64,000 bases of DNA from Mycobacterium senriense (GCF_019668465.1 NZ_AP024828.1:3348001-3412000); one strand, 5' to 3'; shown: positions 1 to 8,546, numbered from the stretch's first letter. Numbers and translations: made by a program. The notes: a model not told the origin generated them from the letters alone.

Positions 1-323
1 CGGGCCGTCTCGCGCTCGGAAAAGGTCGTCACGCGTTCGAAGATCGCCGCGCGCAGGTCGCGACCGAAGCCCATCCCGGTGCGCGAGCCGAAATAGACCG
101 CCCCGATCGAGCACAACACCTGCAATGCGGTGACCCCGAGCATCACCATGCCGAGCCGGACGATCGTGGTGGTGTCGCCCTTGGCGACGCCCTCGTCGAT
201 GATGGCGGCGTTGACCGTCGGCAGATACAGCGACGCGAGGTTGCTGACCAGTTGCAGCGCCATCAGCACCGCCACCAGCCGTCGGTACGGCTGGATGTAC
301 TGGCGCAGCAGTGCCAGGAGCAT
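1..323 (-). CDS. ABC exporter, N-terminal membrane part (partial)
   Basis: The reverse strand reads from an ATG at 321-323 off the left edge without a stop, about 107 codons. The product opens with a short cytoplasmic stretch (MLLALLRQYIQPYRR), then a hydrophobic helix, then a segment containing YLPTVNAAIIDEGVAKG and a second helix. This is the usual start of the membrane domain of a fused ABC multidrug or lipid exporter. The nucleotide-binding domain lies outside the window. Its place beside lprB matches Rv1273c of M. tuberculosis, one half of a heterodimeric exporter. The substrate cannot be told from this fragment. Confidence 0.8.
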   Translation of the reverse strand, partial: MLLALLRQYIQPYRRLVAVLMALQLVSNLASLYLPTVNAAIIDEGVAKGDTTTIVRLGMVMLGVTALQVLCSIGAVYFGSRTGMGFGRDLRAAIFERVTTFSERETA

Positions 324-505
324 TGGGTAACTGTCGCATACCGTCCGCTGGGCCGTCCCCGGCAACCGCCGGACGGTCAAGGTCCGCACCGCACCTGTTG
401 GCGGCCTCGAATTACCTGCTCAGGCGCGTCGGTGGTTGACCCGCTGGGCTGCCGCTACAGTGCATCGTGTGGACCAGCAGCGGGCGGAACGGAAGCAGGG
501 TAGCG

Positions 506-1060
506 GTGCGGCGTGACACGAAAGCGCTGGCTCTCGTGGCGTCAGCATTGACGATCCTGATCCCCGCGGCCGCGGGCTGCTCAGATTCCGGGGGCAACAA
601 ATCGGGGGCGACGTCGTCGACGCCGCAGAACGGCCAGGGCAGCCATGGTGCGATGTTCCCGCAATGCGGCGGCATCAGCGACCAGACGGTAGCGGAGCTC
701 ACCAAGGTCACCGGGCTGATCAACACCGCGCGCAACTCCGTCGGGTGCCAGTGGCTGGCCGGCGGCGGCATCCTCGGGCCGCACTTCTCCTTCTCCTGGT
801 ATCGCGGTAGCCCCATCGGACGGGAACGCAAGACCGAGGAACTCTCGCGTGCCAGCGTCGATGACATCAACATCAACGGCCACGGCGGCTTCATCGCCGT
901 GGGCAACGAGCCCAACCTGGGTGACTCGCTGTGCGAGGTGGGCATTCAATTCCAGGACGACTTTATTGAATGGTCAATCAGTTTCAGTCAGAAGCCGTTC
1001 CCACCGCCGTGTGACATAGCGAAGGAATTGGCTCGCCAATCGATTGCGAACTCGAAATGA
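506..1060 (+). CDS. lprB: lipoprotein LprB (DUF3558)
   Basis: Exported lipoprotein of 184 residues. The N-terminus is a lipoprotein signal: RR near the start, a hydrophobic stretch, then IPAAAGC with the lipidated Cys at residue 25. The body belongs to the mycobacterial DUF3558 family (PQCGG near the N-terminus, SVGCQWLAGG, a conserved Cys pair further on). Function is unknown; it probably sits on the outer face of the plasma membrane. A longer GTG start at 467 is open, but GTG 506 is preferred: GCAGGG lies 6 nt upstream and it puts the signal peptide at the very N-terminus. Its stop overlaps the start of the next lipoprotein, so the two are translationally coupled. Confidence 0.85.
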   Translation: MRRDTKALALVASALTILIPAAAGCSDSGGNKSGATSSTPQNGQGSHGAMFPQCGGISDQTVAELTKVTGLINTARNSVGCQWLAGGGILGPHFSFSWYRGSPIGRERKTEELSRASVDDININGHGGFIAVGNEPNLGDSLCEVGIQFQDDFIEWSISFSQKPFPPPCDIAKELARQSIANSK

Positions 1061-1629
1061 TGGCCCCGATGCGCGCCGCGTCGCGCAGCAGCAGGACTGC
1101 ACGCGTCGTCGCGACCGTCGTGATCGCCGCGCTGCTGGTGTTGACGGGCTGTTCCCGCTCGATCGGGGGCAACGCGGTCAAGGCGGGTGGCAATGTGCCC
1201 CGCAACAACAACTCCCAGCAGCAGTATCCGAACCTGCTCAAGGAATGTGAGGTCTTGACCAGCGACATCCTGGCCAAGACCGTCGGCGCCGACCCGCTCG
1301 ACATTCAGAGCACCTTCGTCGGCGCGATCTGCCGCTGGCAGGCGGCCAACCCGGCCGGCCTGATCGACATCACCCGGTTCTGGTTCGAGCAGGGCAGCCT
1401 GAGCAACGAGCGCAAGGTCGCCGAGTTCTTGAAGTACAAGATCGAGACGCGTTCGATCGCCGGCATCGACTCCATCGTGATGCGGCCCGACGACGCGAAC
1501 GGTGCGTGCGGCGTGGCGAGCGACGCCGCCGGGGTGGTCGGGTGGTGGATCAACCCGCAGGCACCGGGCATCGATGCGTGCGGGCAGGCCATCAAGCTGA
1601 TGGAGCTGACGCTGGCCACCAACTCTTGA
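1057..1629 (+). CDS. lprC: lipoprotein LprC (DUF3558)
   Basis: Second DUF3558 lipoprotein, 190 residues, overlapping lprB by ATGA. The signal peptide ends in the lipobox LTGC (Cys at about residue 32). The mature part contains NNNSQQQYPNLLKECEVLT, then FVGAICRWQ and GACGVASDAAG; conserved cysteines suggest one or two disulfides outside the membrane. It is very close to LprC of M. tuberculosis. ATG codons at 1060 and 1069 are also possible starts. Being adjacent and co-transcribed with lprB, the pair likely acts together, but no biochemical role is known to me. Confidence 0.85.
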   Translation: MMAPMRAASRSSRTARVVATVVIAALLVLTGCSRSIGGNAVKAGGNVPRNNNSQQQYPNLLKECEVLTSDILAKTVGADPLDIQSTFVGAICRWQAANPAGLIDITRFWFEQGSLSNERKVAEFLKYKIETRSIAGIDSIVMRPDDANGACGVASDAAGVVGWWINPQAPGIDACGQAIKLMELTLATNS

Positions 1630-1638
1630 TCGGCTAGC

Positions 1639-1683
1639 GCGGCGATCGCAAGCGCGGCGAAGCCGGGCGCAGCGGGTCGCCGC
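1639..1683. repeat. 45-bp dispersed element, copy A
   Basis: Forty-three of 45 bases are identical to 35724-35768. The ends form an inverted repeat (GCGGCGA / TCGCCGC); in the other copy they are GTGGCGA / TCGCCAC, so the only two differences (positions 2 and 44) keep the pairing. The element fills the gap between convergent lprC and sixA and is flanked by a 15-bp direct repeat (1629-1643 and 1685-1699). Confidence 0.75.
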
Positions 1684-1689
1684 CATCGG

Positions 1690-2193
1690 CTAGCGCGGCA
1701 CCTCGAAGTCGATCAACGTCGCCACCCCGAGCTCCAGCTGCTTCCAGGCGCACGGCACGGTGAGCACCGCGATCGCCGACGTCGGAAACTTGACCGAAAT
1801 CCGTTCGGCGGCAGATGTATTCGTATCCCCGGCACCGCCGAGCGCCAGCGCGAGGGTCGACATCGTCGGCTCGTGCCCGATGACGAGCAGCGTGCTGACG
1901 CCGTCGTCCACCGTGTTGATCTCGTCGATCATCGTGCCGGGGGTGCTGGCATAGAGGCGCTCGCTGTATCGCGCCGGAGCATCGATGCGGGTGTTCAGCA
2001 GCGTCTCGCGGGTGCGCGTCGCCGTGGAGCACAGCACCCCATCGATGGTGGGCGCGTTGGCACGCAACCAGTCGCCTGCGAGCCCGGCCTGCTTGATGCC
2101 GCGGGGCGCCAACGGCCGATCATGGTCGGCGACCCCGGGCGGGTAGTCGGACTTCGCGTGCCGCATCAACAGCAACGTGCGCTGGTCAGTCAC
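1690..2193 (-). CDS. SixA-type histidine phosphatase
   Basis: Protein of 167 residues of the histidine phosphatase (phosphoglycerate mutase-like) superfamily, SixA subfamily. The phosphate pocket is visible: LMRHAKSD with Arg11 and the phosphorylated His12, a conserved Arg in STATRTRET, and the second catalytic His107 in VIGHEPT. Substrates of such short members include phosphohistidine proteins and small phosphoesters; which applies here is unknown. It matches Rv1276c. It converges with lprC, and its last codons lie inside the right-hand copy of a 15-bp direct repeat that brackets the 45-bp element. Confidence 0.85.
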   Translation of the reverse strand: MTDQRTLLLMRHAKSDYPPGVADHDRPLAPRGIKQAGLAGDWLRANAPTIDGVLCSTATRTRETLLNTRIDAPARYSERLYASTPGTMIDEINTVDDGVSTLLVIGHEPTMSTLALALGGAGDTNTSAAERISVKFPTSAIAVLTVPCAWKQLELGVATLIDFEVPR

Positions 2194-2497
2194 GAGAAAT
2201 CAGAATAGTCAGTGCGGCGGCGAGTCGTCGTCATCACTATCGCCGCCGAGCAATTTTCCCGGATGGTAGAAGATCAGTTGGCAGACGGAATGGCCGAGCT
2301 CGGCTGTATCCGGTAGGCGCAGTGAGTGGAGATGGCCGGCCGAGAGCCAGCACAGTCTCGGCGGCGATGGCCAGAATCACCCTAATGGGGACGAATCTTA
2401 AAACCTCTGCGAAGTTGTCCCGGGAGTTGTAGAACTTGGAATAGCAGTCCCCGCTCGAGGCACGCGCTGCCCATTGCCGAAGCCAGAAGGCGTTACA
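2194..2497. other. non-coding stretch with two hairpins
   Basis: No convincing gene in about 300 bp. Two inverted repeats can form hairpins: CGGCGGCGA 2215-2223 with TCGCCGCCG 2240-2248, and GCCGAGA 2339-2345 with TCTCGGC 2356-2362. Neither is followed by a clear T run. The stretch presumably holds the sixA promoter and that of the secreted-protein gene downstream. Confidence 0.5.
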
Positions 2498-3076
2498 GTG
2501 AAAGAGTCGTTGCGCACGGGAATTAGATTACTTGTGGCGCAGGAGGTTGCCTGGTGGGTAATCCTTAATTCGCCGGTGGCCTGGGCTGGGCCGGGTGGCA
2601 ATCTTCCAGGCCCCGGCGTGTGCGACTATCCCGGTGTTGGCGGAAGTACTTTCGAGGCCGGGGCCACGACGTACTACTGCGATTTTCCTGTCGAAGAGAA
2701 CAGCACGCACTGGCACTGCGAATATGGTGGATGGAACCTGGGTGGTCCAGGTGGCAATGCCCCCATCGGTGGAAGTTTTATGGGTTTTGGGTTGACCATT
2801 CCTGCAGGCGATTTCGGGGGTGCTTCCGGTAGCTGTTCATGGCGCTGGCCGGATAACACTATCGGCCCTGCACCGAACCCACCGGGCGCGTGGAAGAACT
2901 ACTTGGTGCCAAAGCCGCCACCGCCCGAACATCGGGCACCCCCGCCTCCATCAGCTGAGCCAGAGTCCGGACCACCACCGGTAATGAATCCGAATCCCGG
3001 CGATGAGCCTCAGACACCGGCCTACACTAACCCGGCGTTTCCGAATCCAGGCAGGCCTCAAAACCCGCCAAGTTAG
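2498..3076 (+). CDS. secreted proline-rich hypothetical protein
   Basis: Predicted exported protein of 192 residues. A signal peptide runs to about residue 30, with a likely cut after SPVAWA. The mature part begins GPGGNLPGPG, has a compact glycine/tryptophan-rich region with several cysteines (VCDYPG, YYCDFP, WHCEYGG, SCSWRWPD), then a disordered tail rich in Pro (KPPPPEHRAPPPPSAEP and on). GTG 2498 is chosen because AGAAGG lies 7 nt upstream; TTG 2474 is an alternative. I recognise the style (mycobacterial cell-envelope protein with Pro-rich tail) but no function. Base composition is less GC-rich than the flanks and M. tuberculosis has no gene here as I recall, so this is probably an accessory insertion. 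Confidence 0.65.
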   Translation: MKESLRTGIRLLVAQEVAWWVILNSPVAWAGPGGNLPGPGVCDYPGVGGSTFEAGATTYYCDFPVEENSTHWHCEYGGWNLGGPGGNAPIGGSFMGFGLTIPAGDFGGASGSCSWRWPDNTIGPAPNPPGAWKNYLVPKPPPPEHRAPPPPSAEPESGPPPVMNPNPGDEPQTPAYTNPAFPNPGRPQNPPS

Positions 3077-3299
3077 CTTGTGCCGCATGCACAGCAGCCT
3101 CAAGCTCGTTGAGTTTCGTGAGATCGTATCGAAAGTGTGGTTTTCCAGTGTGGTTCGAGTCGGGCCAGCGGATGCCGAGATTTGCTGACCGCAGCGACTC
3201 GTGCAGGCCTTCAGGCAGATTCACACTCGCGCAACTTATTTGAAGCATGGTCGCGAGCAGTTCCTGAATGGGGCCTTGATCCGGTTGCCCCGGATTCAA
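3027..3299 (-). CDS. possible hypothetical protein or gene remnant
   Basis: Open frame of about 90 codons from a TTG at 3299, with the frame open up to a stop at 3387-3389 but no ATG or GTG there. The translation reads like a real protein (NLPEGLHESLRSANLGIRW, then HFRYDLTKLNELEAAVHAA), with a predicted helix near the end. No good ribosome site precedes the TTG, and the 3' end runs 50 bp antisense into the secreted-protein gene. It could be a gene that lost its 5' end or a chance frame in lower-GC DNA. I do not recognise the family. Confidence 0.3.
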   Translation of the reverse strand: MNPGQPDQGPIQELLATMLQISCASVNLPEGLHESLRSANLGIRWPDSNHTGKPHFRYDLTKLNELEAAVHAAQANLAGFEACLDSETPG

Positions 3300-3437
3300 C
3301 GCGATGCCGAGGAGCCCTCCGACACCGCCGGATTTCTCAGACCAAGACCTGCCGATCGAGGTCCCGCGTCTTGTCGGTGCGCAGACCTAAACTCTCGATG
3401 CCCAGGTAAACACGCACTTCGAAAGGGGGTCGCCGGC

Positions 3438-4586
3438 ATGCGATTCCTGCACACCGCCGACTGGCAGTTGGGCATGACCCGGCACTTCCTCGCCGGCGAC
3501 GCGCAGCCGCGCTATTCGGCGGCCCGCCGCGACGCGGTTTCCGGTCTGGGCGCACTGGCAGCAGAGGTGGGCGCCGAGTTCGTCGTCGTGTCTGGTGATG
3601 TCTTCGAACACAATCAGCTCCCGCCCAAGGTGATCGGGCAGTCCCTGGAAGCCATGCGCGCCATCGGAATCCCGGTGTACCTGCTGCCGGGCAACCACGA
3701 CCCCCTGGACGCCTCGTCGGTGTACACCAGCGCGCTGTTCACCGCCGAGCGTCCCGACAACGTGGTGGTGCTCGATCAGGCCGGGGTCCATCAGGTGCGT
3801 CCCGGGCTGGAAATACTCGCCGCACCGTGGCGGTCGAAGGTACCGACCACCGACCTGGTCGCCGACGTCCTCGACGACCTGCCCGCGGCGGAGGGCACCC
3901 GGATCCTCGTCGCGCACGGCGGCGTCGACGTGCTGGACCCCGACCGGGACAAGCCCTCGCTGATTCGGCTCGCCACGGTTGACGACGCGCTGACCCGCGG
4001 CGCGGTGCACTATGTGGCGCTGGGGGATAAGCACTCACTCACTCAGGTCGGCGGCAGTGGCCGGGTGTGGTACTCCGGCTCCCCGGAAGTCACCAACTTC
4101 GACGACGTCGAAGCCGATCCCGGCCACGTCCTGATCGTCGACATCGACGAGGCCGACCCGCAGCGCGCGGTCTCCGTGACGCCGCGGCACCTCGGCAGCT
4201 GGCGGTTCGTCACGATGCATCGGCAGGTCGACACCAGCCGCGACATCGCCGATCTGGACATGAACCTGGACCTGATGACCGAGAAGGACCGAACCGTGGT
4301 GCGCCTCGCCCTTACCGGGTCGCTGACGGTCACCGACCGCGCCGCGCTGGACGCCTGCCTCGACAAATACGCACGGTTGTTCGCGTGGCTGGGCCTGTGG
4401 GAACGTCACACCGATCTGGCGGTGATCCCCGCCGACGGCGAATTCAACGATCTGGGCATCGGAGGTTTCGCGGCCGCGGCCGTCGAAGAATTGGTGGCGA
4501 CGGCGCGCGAAGACTGCGCGACCGCGGTCGACGCGCAGGCGGCGCTGGCGCTACTGCTGCGCCTCACCGACCGGGGCGCGGCGTGA
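3438..4586 (+). CDS. SbcD/Mre11-like metallophosphoesterase
   Basis: Calcineurin-like phosphoesterase of 382 residues, resembling the nuclease subunit of SbcCD. Metal-binding motifs: HTADWQLG (Asp8), VSGDVFEHN (Asp54), LLPGNHDPLD (Asn87-His88-Asp89), then VAHGGVDVL and LGDKHSLTQ. The usual D-x-H at the first site is D-W-Q here, so one metal ligand is changed. An upstream extension of the frame (from 3201) looks non-coding; ATG 3438 has GAAAGGGGG just before it. It overlaps the SbcC-like gene by GTGA, so the two form a nuclease-ATPase pair matching Rv1277-Rv1278. A role in processing DNA ends is inferred from the family. Confidence 0.85.
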   Translation: MRFLHTADWQLGMTRHFLAGDAQPRYSAARRDAVSGLGALAAEVGAEFVVVSGDVFEHNQLPPKVIGQSLEAMRAIGIPVYLLPGNHDPLDASSVYTSALFTAERPDNVVVLDQAGVHQVRPGLEILAAPWRSKVPTTDLVADVLDDLPAAEGTRILVAHGGVDVLDPDRDKPSLIRLATVDDALTRGAVHYVALGDKHSLTQVGGSGRVWYSGSPEVTNFDDVEADPGHVLIVDIDEADPQRAVSVTPRHLGSWRFVTMHRQVDTSRDIADLDMNLDLMTEKDRTVVRLALTGSLTVTDRAALDACLDKYARLFAWLGLWERHTDLAVIPADGEFNDLGIGGFAAAAVEELVATAREDCATAVDAQAALALLLRLTDRGAA

Positions 4587-7204
4587 AGCTGCGCCGGTTG
4601 GTCCTGACGAACTACCGCGGCATATCGCACCGCGAAATCGACTTCCCCGACCACGGCGTCGTCGTGGTGTGCGGCGCCAACGAGATCGGCAAGTCGTCGA
4701 TGATCGAAGCCCTGGATCTTCTCCTGGAGGCGCGGGACCGCTCGACGAAGAAGGAAGTCAAGCAGGTCAAACCCACGCACAGTGACGTGGGCTCCGAGGT
4801 GTCCGCCGAAATAAGTTGCGGCCCTTACCGTTTCATCTATCGCAAGCGGTTTCACAAGAAGTGTGAGACGGAGCTGACCGTGGTCCGGCCGTACCGCGAA
4901 CAGCTGACCGGCGACGAGGCCCACGAGCGGGTCCGGGCGATGCTGGCCGAGACGGTGGACAGCGACCTGTGGCACGCCCAGCGGGTGCTGCAGTCCGCGT
5001 CGACCGCCGCGGTGGATCTGTCCGGGTGCGACGCGCTCTCGCGCGCGCTCGATGTGGCCGCCGGTGACAGCGGGGGCCTATGCGGCACCGAGCCCTTGCT
5101 CATCGAGCGCATCGACGCCGAATACGGGCGTTACTTCACCCCGACCGGACGTCCGACGGGCGAGTGGGCCGCCGCGATCGCCCGGCTGGCCGACGCCGAG
5201 GCCGCCGTCGCCGAGTGCGCCGCGGCGGTCGCCGAGGTCGACGACCGGGTGGCCCGCCATGCCGTGCTGACCCAACAGGTGGCCGACTTCTCCCAGCGCC
5301 GCATCGCCGCCGGGCCGCGGGTCACCGCCGCGCAGCAAGCCGCCGACAAGATCGCCGCGCTGACCGCGCAGCGACGTGAAGCCCAGCTGGTCGCCGAGGC
5401 CGCCGCCGCCACCGCCGCCGCGGCCGGCGGAGCCCACACCGCGCGCCGGCAACTGCTCGCCGAAATCGACACCCGCGCGGTCGCCGTCGCCGAAACGCAA
5501 ACGCAGGCGCAACAAGCCGTGGCAGCCCAAGCGGCGGCGCATGCCGAGGCCGAGGCGGCCGGCGCCGCGCTGCAGCAGGCCACCGAGGCGCTCGCCGAGC
5601 TGCAACGCCGGACCGAATCCGCGCGGTGCACGGTCGACCAACTCGCCAACCGCGAAGAGGCCGACCGGTTGACCGCCCGGCTGGCCAAGATCGATGCCAT
5701 CGAACGGGATCGTGAACGGATCGCCGTCGAGCTCGGCACCATCGCCGTCACCGAGGAGATGCTGCGACGCATCGAGGACGCCGCGGCTGCCGTCGATCGC
5801 ACCGGCGACCAGTTGGCGCTGACGTCGGCGGCGATCGAATTCACCGCCGCCGCAGACATTCAGCTGATCGTGGGCGGCCGGCAGATCTCCCTGCCGGCCG
5901 GACAGAGCTGGTCGACCACCGCGGCCGGACCCACCGCGGTGGAGGTTGCCGGTGTCCTGACCGCGCGGGTCACCCCGGGCGCGACCACACTGGACATTCA
6001 CGCCAAACACGCTGCGGCACAAGAGGAGATGGCAGCCGCACTGGCGGCCGGTGAGGTGAGCGATCTCGCCGCGGCACGCTCTGCCGACCAGCGCCGCCGC
6101 GAGTTGCACAGCACCCGCGACCAGCTCACCGCAACTCTGGCCGGCCTGTGCGGTGACGAACAGACCGACGAGCTGCGGTCGCGGCTGGCGCAATTGCGCG
6201 CCGAACACCCCGCAGGGGCCGAACCCGTTCTCACCGACATCGGCGTCGCCCGCGCCGAGCTCACCGCGGCCCTTCAGGCTGGAGCGGCCGCAGCGAGCGA
6301 ATGCGAGGCACGCCGACACGCCGCCACCACCGCCGCCACCGGGCTCGCGGAGTTGTCCACGCGGGCAACGGTTCTGCAGAACACCCTGCAGGCTCAACGC
6401 GCCGAGCTGGACGCCGCCGCCGGCCGGCTGGCCGCCGAACGCGCGTCGGCCGGCGACGACGAACTCGCGGCCGCCGCGGCCACGGCCCTGGGTGCGGCGC
6501 AGGCCGCGCAACAGCGTGAAACCGAACTCACCGAAGCGCTGGCCGCGGCCGCACCCGATGCGGTCGAGACCGAATTGGCCGATGCCAAAAAGGAAGCCGA
6601 CTCGCTGCGCGAACGCTACGAGGAAGCCGCCCGCGCATTGCGTGAGATCACGATCGAACTCTCGGTGTTCGGCAGTGAGGGACGCCAAGGCAAGCTCGAC
6701 GCCGCGGAAACCGAACGCGAGCACGCCGCCCACGAACACAGTCAAGTGGGCGGCCGTGCCCGCGCCGCGCAACTGCTGCGGTCGGTCATGACGCGCCACC
6801 GCGACACCACCCGGCGGCGCTACGTCGAGCCCTATCGCTCGGAGCTGCAGCGGCTCGGCCGCCCGGTCTTCGGCCCGACTTTCGAGGTCGACATCGACAG
6901 CGACCTGTGCATCCGTAGTCGCACGCTGAATGGCATCACGGTGCCATACGAATCCCTATCCGGCGGCGCCAAGGAGCAACTCGGCATCCTGGCGCGGCTG
7001 GCCGGGGCGGCCCTGGTCGCCAAGGAGGACGCCGTCCCGGTGGTGGTCGACGACGCGCTCGGTTTCACCGACCCGGACCGGTTGACCAAGATGGGGGAGT
7101 TGTTCGACACCGTGGGAACCCACGGGCAGGTGATCGTCCTCACCTGCAGCCCCGACCGCTACGACGGTGTCAAGGGCGCCCACCGCATCGATATCAGCGC
7201 CTAG
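4583..7204 (+). CDS. SbcC/Rad50/SMC-like ATPase
   Basis: ATPase of 873 residues with split nucleotide-binding halves around a long coiled coil. Walker A is GANEIGKSS (residues 31-39) after LTNYRGISHREIDFP, typical of SMC/RecN/SbcC proteins. A middle of several hundred Ala/Glu/Arg-rich residues fits two coiled-coil arms. The C-terminal half has the signature LSGGAKEQLGILARLA and Walker B VPVVVDDALGFTDPDR. I see no clear Cys-x-x-Cys zinc hook in the middle, unlike Rad50. Length is close to Rv1278. It is translated from GTG 4583 overlapping the phosphoesterase stop, so the proteins probably form one complex that acts on DNA ends. Confidence 0.87.
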   Translation: MKLRRLVLTNYRGISHREIDFPDHGVVVVCGANEIGKSSMIEALDLLLEARDRSTKKEVKQVKPTHSDVGSEVSAEISCGPYRFIYRKRFHKKCETELTVVRPYREQLTGDEAHERVRAMLAETVDSDLWHAQRVLQSASTAAVDLSGCDALSRALDVAAGDSGGLCGTEPLLIERIDAEYGRYFTPTGRPTGEWAAAIARLADAEAAVAECAAAVAEVDDRVARHAVLTQQVADFSQRRIAAGPRVTAAQQAADKIAALTAQRREAQLVAEAAAATAAAAGGAHTARRQLLAEIDTRAVAVAETQTQAQQAVAAQAAAHAEAEAAGAALQQATEALAELQRRTESARCTVDQLANREEADRLTARLAKIDAIERDRERIAVELGTIAVTEEMLRRIEDAAAAVDRTGDQLALTSAAIEFTAAADIQLIVGGRQISLPAGQSWSTTAAGPTAVEVAGVLTARVTPGATTLDIHAKHAAAQEEMAAALAAGEVSDLAAARSADQRRRELHSTRDQLTATLAGLCGDEQTDELRSRLAQLRAEHPAGAEPVLTDIGVARAELTAALQAGAAAASECEARRHAATTAATGLAELSTRATVLQNTLQAQRAELDAAAGRLAAERASAGDDELAAAAATALGAAQAAQQRETELTEALAAAAPDAVETELADAKKEADSLRERYEEAARALREITIELSVFGSEGRQGKLDAAETEREHAAHEHSQVGGRARAAQLLRSVMTRHRDTTRRRYVEPYRSELQRLGRPVFGPTFEVDIDSDLCIRSRTLNGITVPYESLSGGAKEQLGILARLAGAALVAKEDAVPVVVDDALGFTDPDRLTKMGELFDTVGTHGQVIVLTCSPDRYDGVKGAHRIDISA

Positions 7205-7301
7205 CCCTGGTGGCTGACCTCCGCCGTTATCGCTGATCACAGCGATTCATCGCCGCACTGGCGCCTTGCCTGCAGAATGGGATCATGGGGGGCCTAGCCG
7301 A

Positions 7302-8546
7302 ATGACCATGACCGCGAAGCGCAGCCGGATACAGGAGAAGTTGGCGGAATTGCCCGGCGTGCGGCCCGTGCGCCGGCCGATCTCACCGCACAGCGCCGAA
7401 GAGTTCGATCTTTACTACGTGCGCGCGGGCCACAAGTCCGCTCATCCGCTGGTCATCATCCCCGGCGGCCCGGGAGTGGCTTCGGTGCAGATGTACAAGG
7501 GGCTGCGGCGGCGGGCGGCGGCGGCCGGTCTCGACGTCATCATGATCGAGCACCGCGGGGTGGGGATGTCGCGCCACGACGATTCGGGTGCTGATCTGCC
7601 TCCGCAGTCACTGACCGTGAACCAGGTGGTCGACGATGTGGCGGCGGTGCTGGACGACGTCCAAGCGGAGTCGGCCGGCATCTACGGCGCCTCATACGGC
7701 ACCTACATCGCGGCCGGCGTCGGGGTGCGCCATCCGCACCGGGTGCGCGGCATGGTGCTCGATTCACCGCTGCTGTCGCGGCACGACATCGTCATCGTGC
7801 GCCGCGCGATCCGCCGGCTGCTGCTGAAGGGCGACAGCCCCGAAACCGCTTCGGTGGCACCAAAAATGCGCAAGCTTGTCGACGCCGGTGTGATGAACGC
7901 GACGGCAACACAGGTTGTCGCGACGATCTACGGCTATGGCGGAGCCGAACTGCTCGAGCGGCAACTCGACCTGTTGCTCGATGGCAGAAAACTGCTGTGG
8001 TGGGCACTATCCCGGTTCACCACCCTGAGCAATCTGCCGTTTCGGTACGAAGAAGATCTGGTGAGCCGCATCGCGTTCCGCGAACTGGATTACGCGGCCG
8101 AACCCGACGGTCTACCGCTCGATCCCGCGGTCGCCGAAAGCAGAACACGAACGCACCGAGTGACTTTCGAAGACGAGCCCTATGACCTGGCGGCCGAAAT
8201 GCCGAAATTCGACTGGCCCACCGCGGTGGTTTCCGGAGGTCGTGACCTGATCACGCCGCCGGCCGTCGCGCAACGCGTGGCGTCGTTGCTGCCCAATGCG
8301 GTGCTGTTGAGCCTGCCGAACATGGCGCACAGCGCGCTGGATTTCCGTGAGCCGGTCGCCCTCGCCAGTGCCGATGCGGTCCAGCGCGGCGACCTGAATG
8401 GGCTTGTCGCACAGGCGTCGGCGCTGGATGCGCTCCCCCCGCGCCCGGAGGTGCGATTGCTGTGGAAGGCGCTCGGCGCGGCGGCCGTCGCCGAAGGTGC
8501 CCTGCCGATCCCGAATCGGCTGCGGCGGCGGCTCAACTCCGTGTGA
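7302..8546 (+). CDS. alpha/beta-hydrolase, prolyl aminopeptidase-like
   Basis: Cytoplasmic-looking alpha/beta hydrolase of 414 residues without signal peptide. Motifs: oxyanion strand IIPGGPGVAS, nucleophile elbow IYGASYGTY with Ser131, the acid in SGGRDLITPP and the His in NMAHSALD. The PGGPG and GxSYGT motifs are those of the proline iminopeptidase (S33) group. Frames further upstream are open, but ATG 7302 follows a GGGGGG stretch at a usable distance; ATG 7308 is an alternative. Its last 14 bp overlap the end of convergent oppA. The real substrate (peptide, ester or amide) cannot be read from sequence. Confidence 0.8.
   Translation: MTMTAKRSRIQEKLAELPGVRPVRRPISPHSAEEFDLYYVRAGHKSAHPLVIIPGGPGVASVQMYKGLRRRAAAAGLDVIMIEHRGVGMSRHDDSGADLPPQSLTVNQVVDDVAAVLDDVQAESAGIYGASYGTYIAAGVGVRHPHRVRGMVLDSPLLSRHDIVIVRRAIRRLLLKGDSPETASVAPKMRKLVDAGVMNATATQVVATIYGYGGAELLERQLDLLLDGRKLLWWALSRFTTLSNLPFRYEEDLVSRIAFRELDYAAEPDGLPLDPAVAESRTRTHRVTFEDEPYDLAAEMPKFDWPTAVVSGGRDLITPPAVAQRVASLLPNAVLLSLPNMAHSALDFREPVALASADAVQRGDLNGLVAQASALDALPPRPEVRLLWKALGAAAVAEGALPIPNRLRRRLNSV

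Noticed and set aside
5078..6799. 573-codon open frame antisense to the SbcC-like gene
   Set aside because: Glycine/arginine-rich shadow of high-GC codons; no domain and the sense strand has a full SbcC-type protein.
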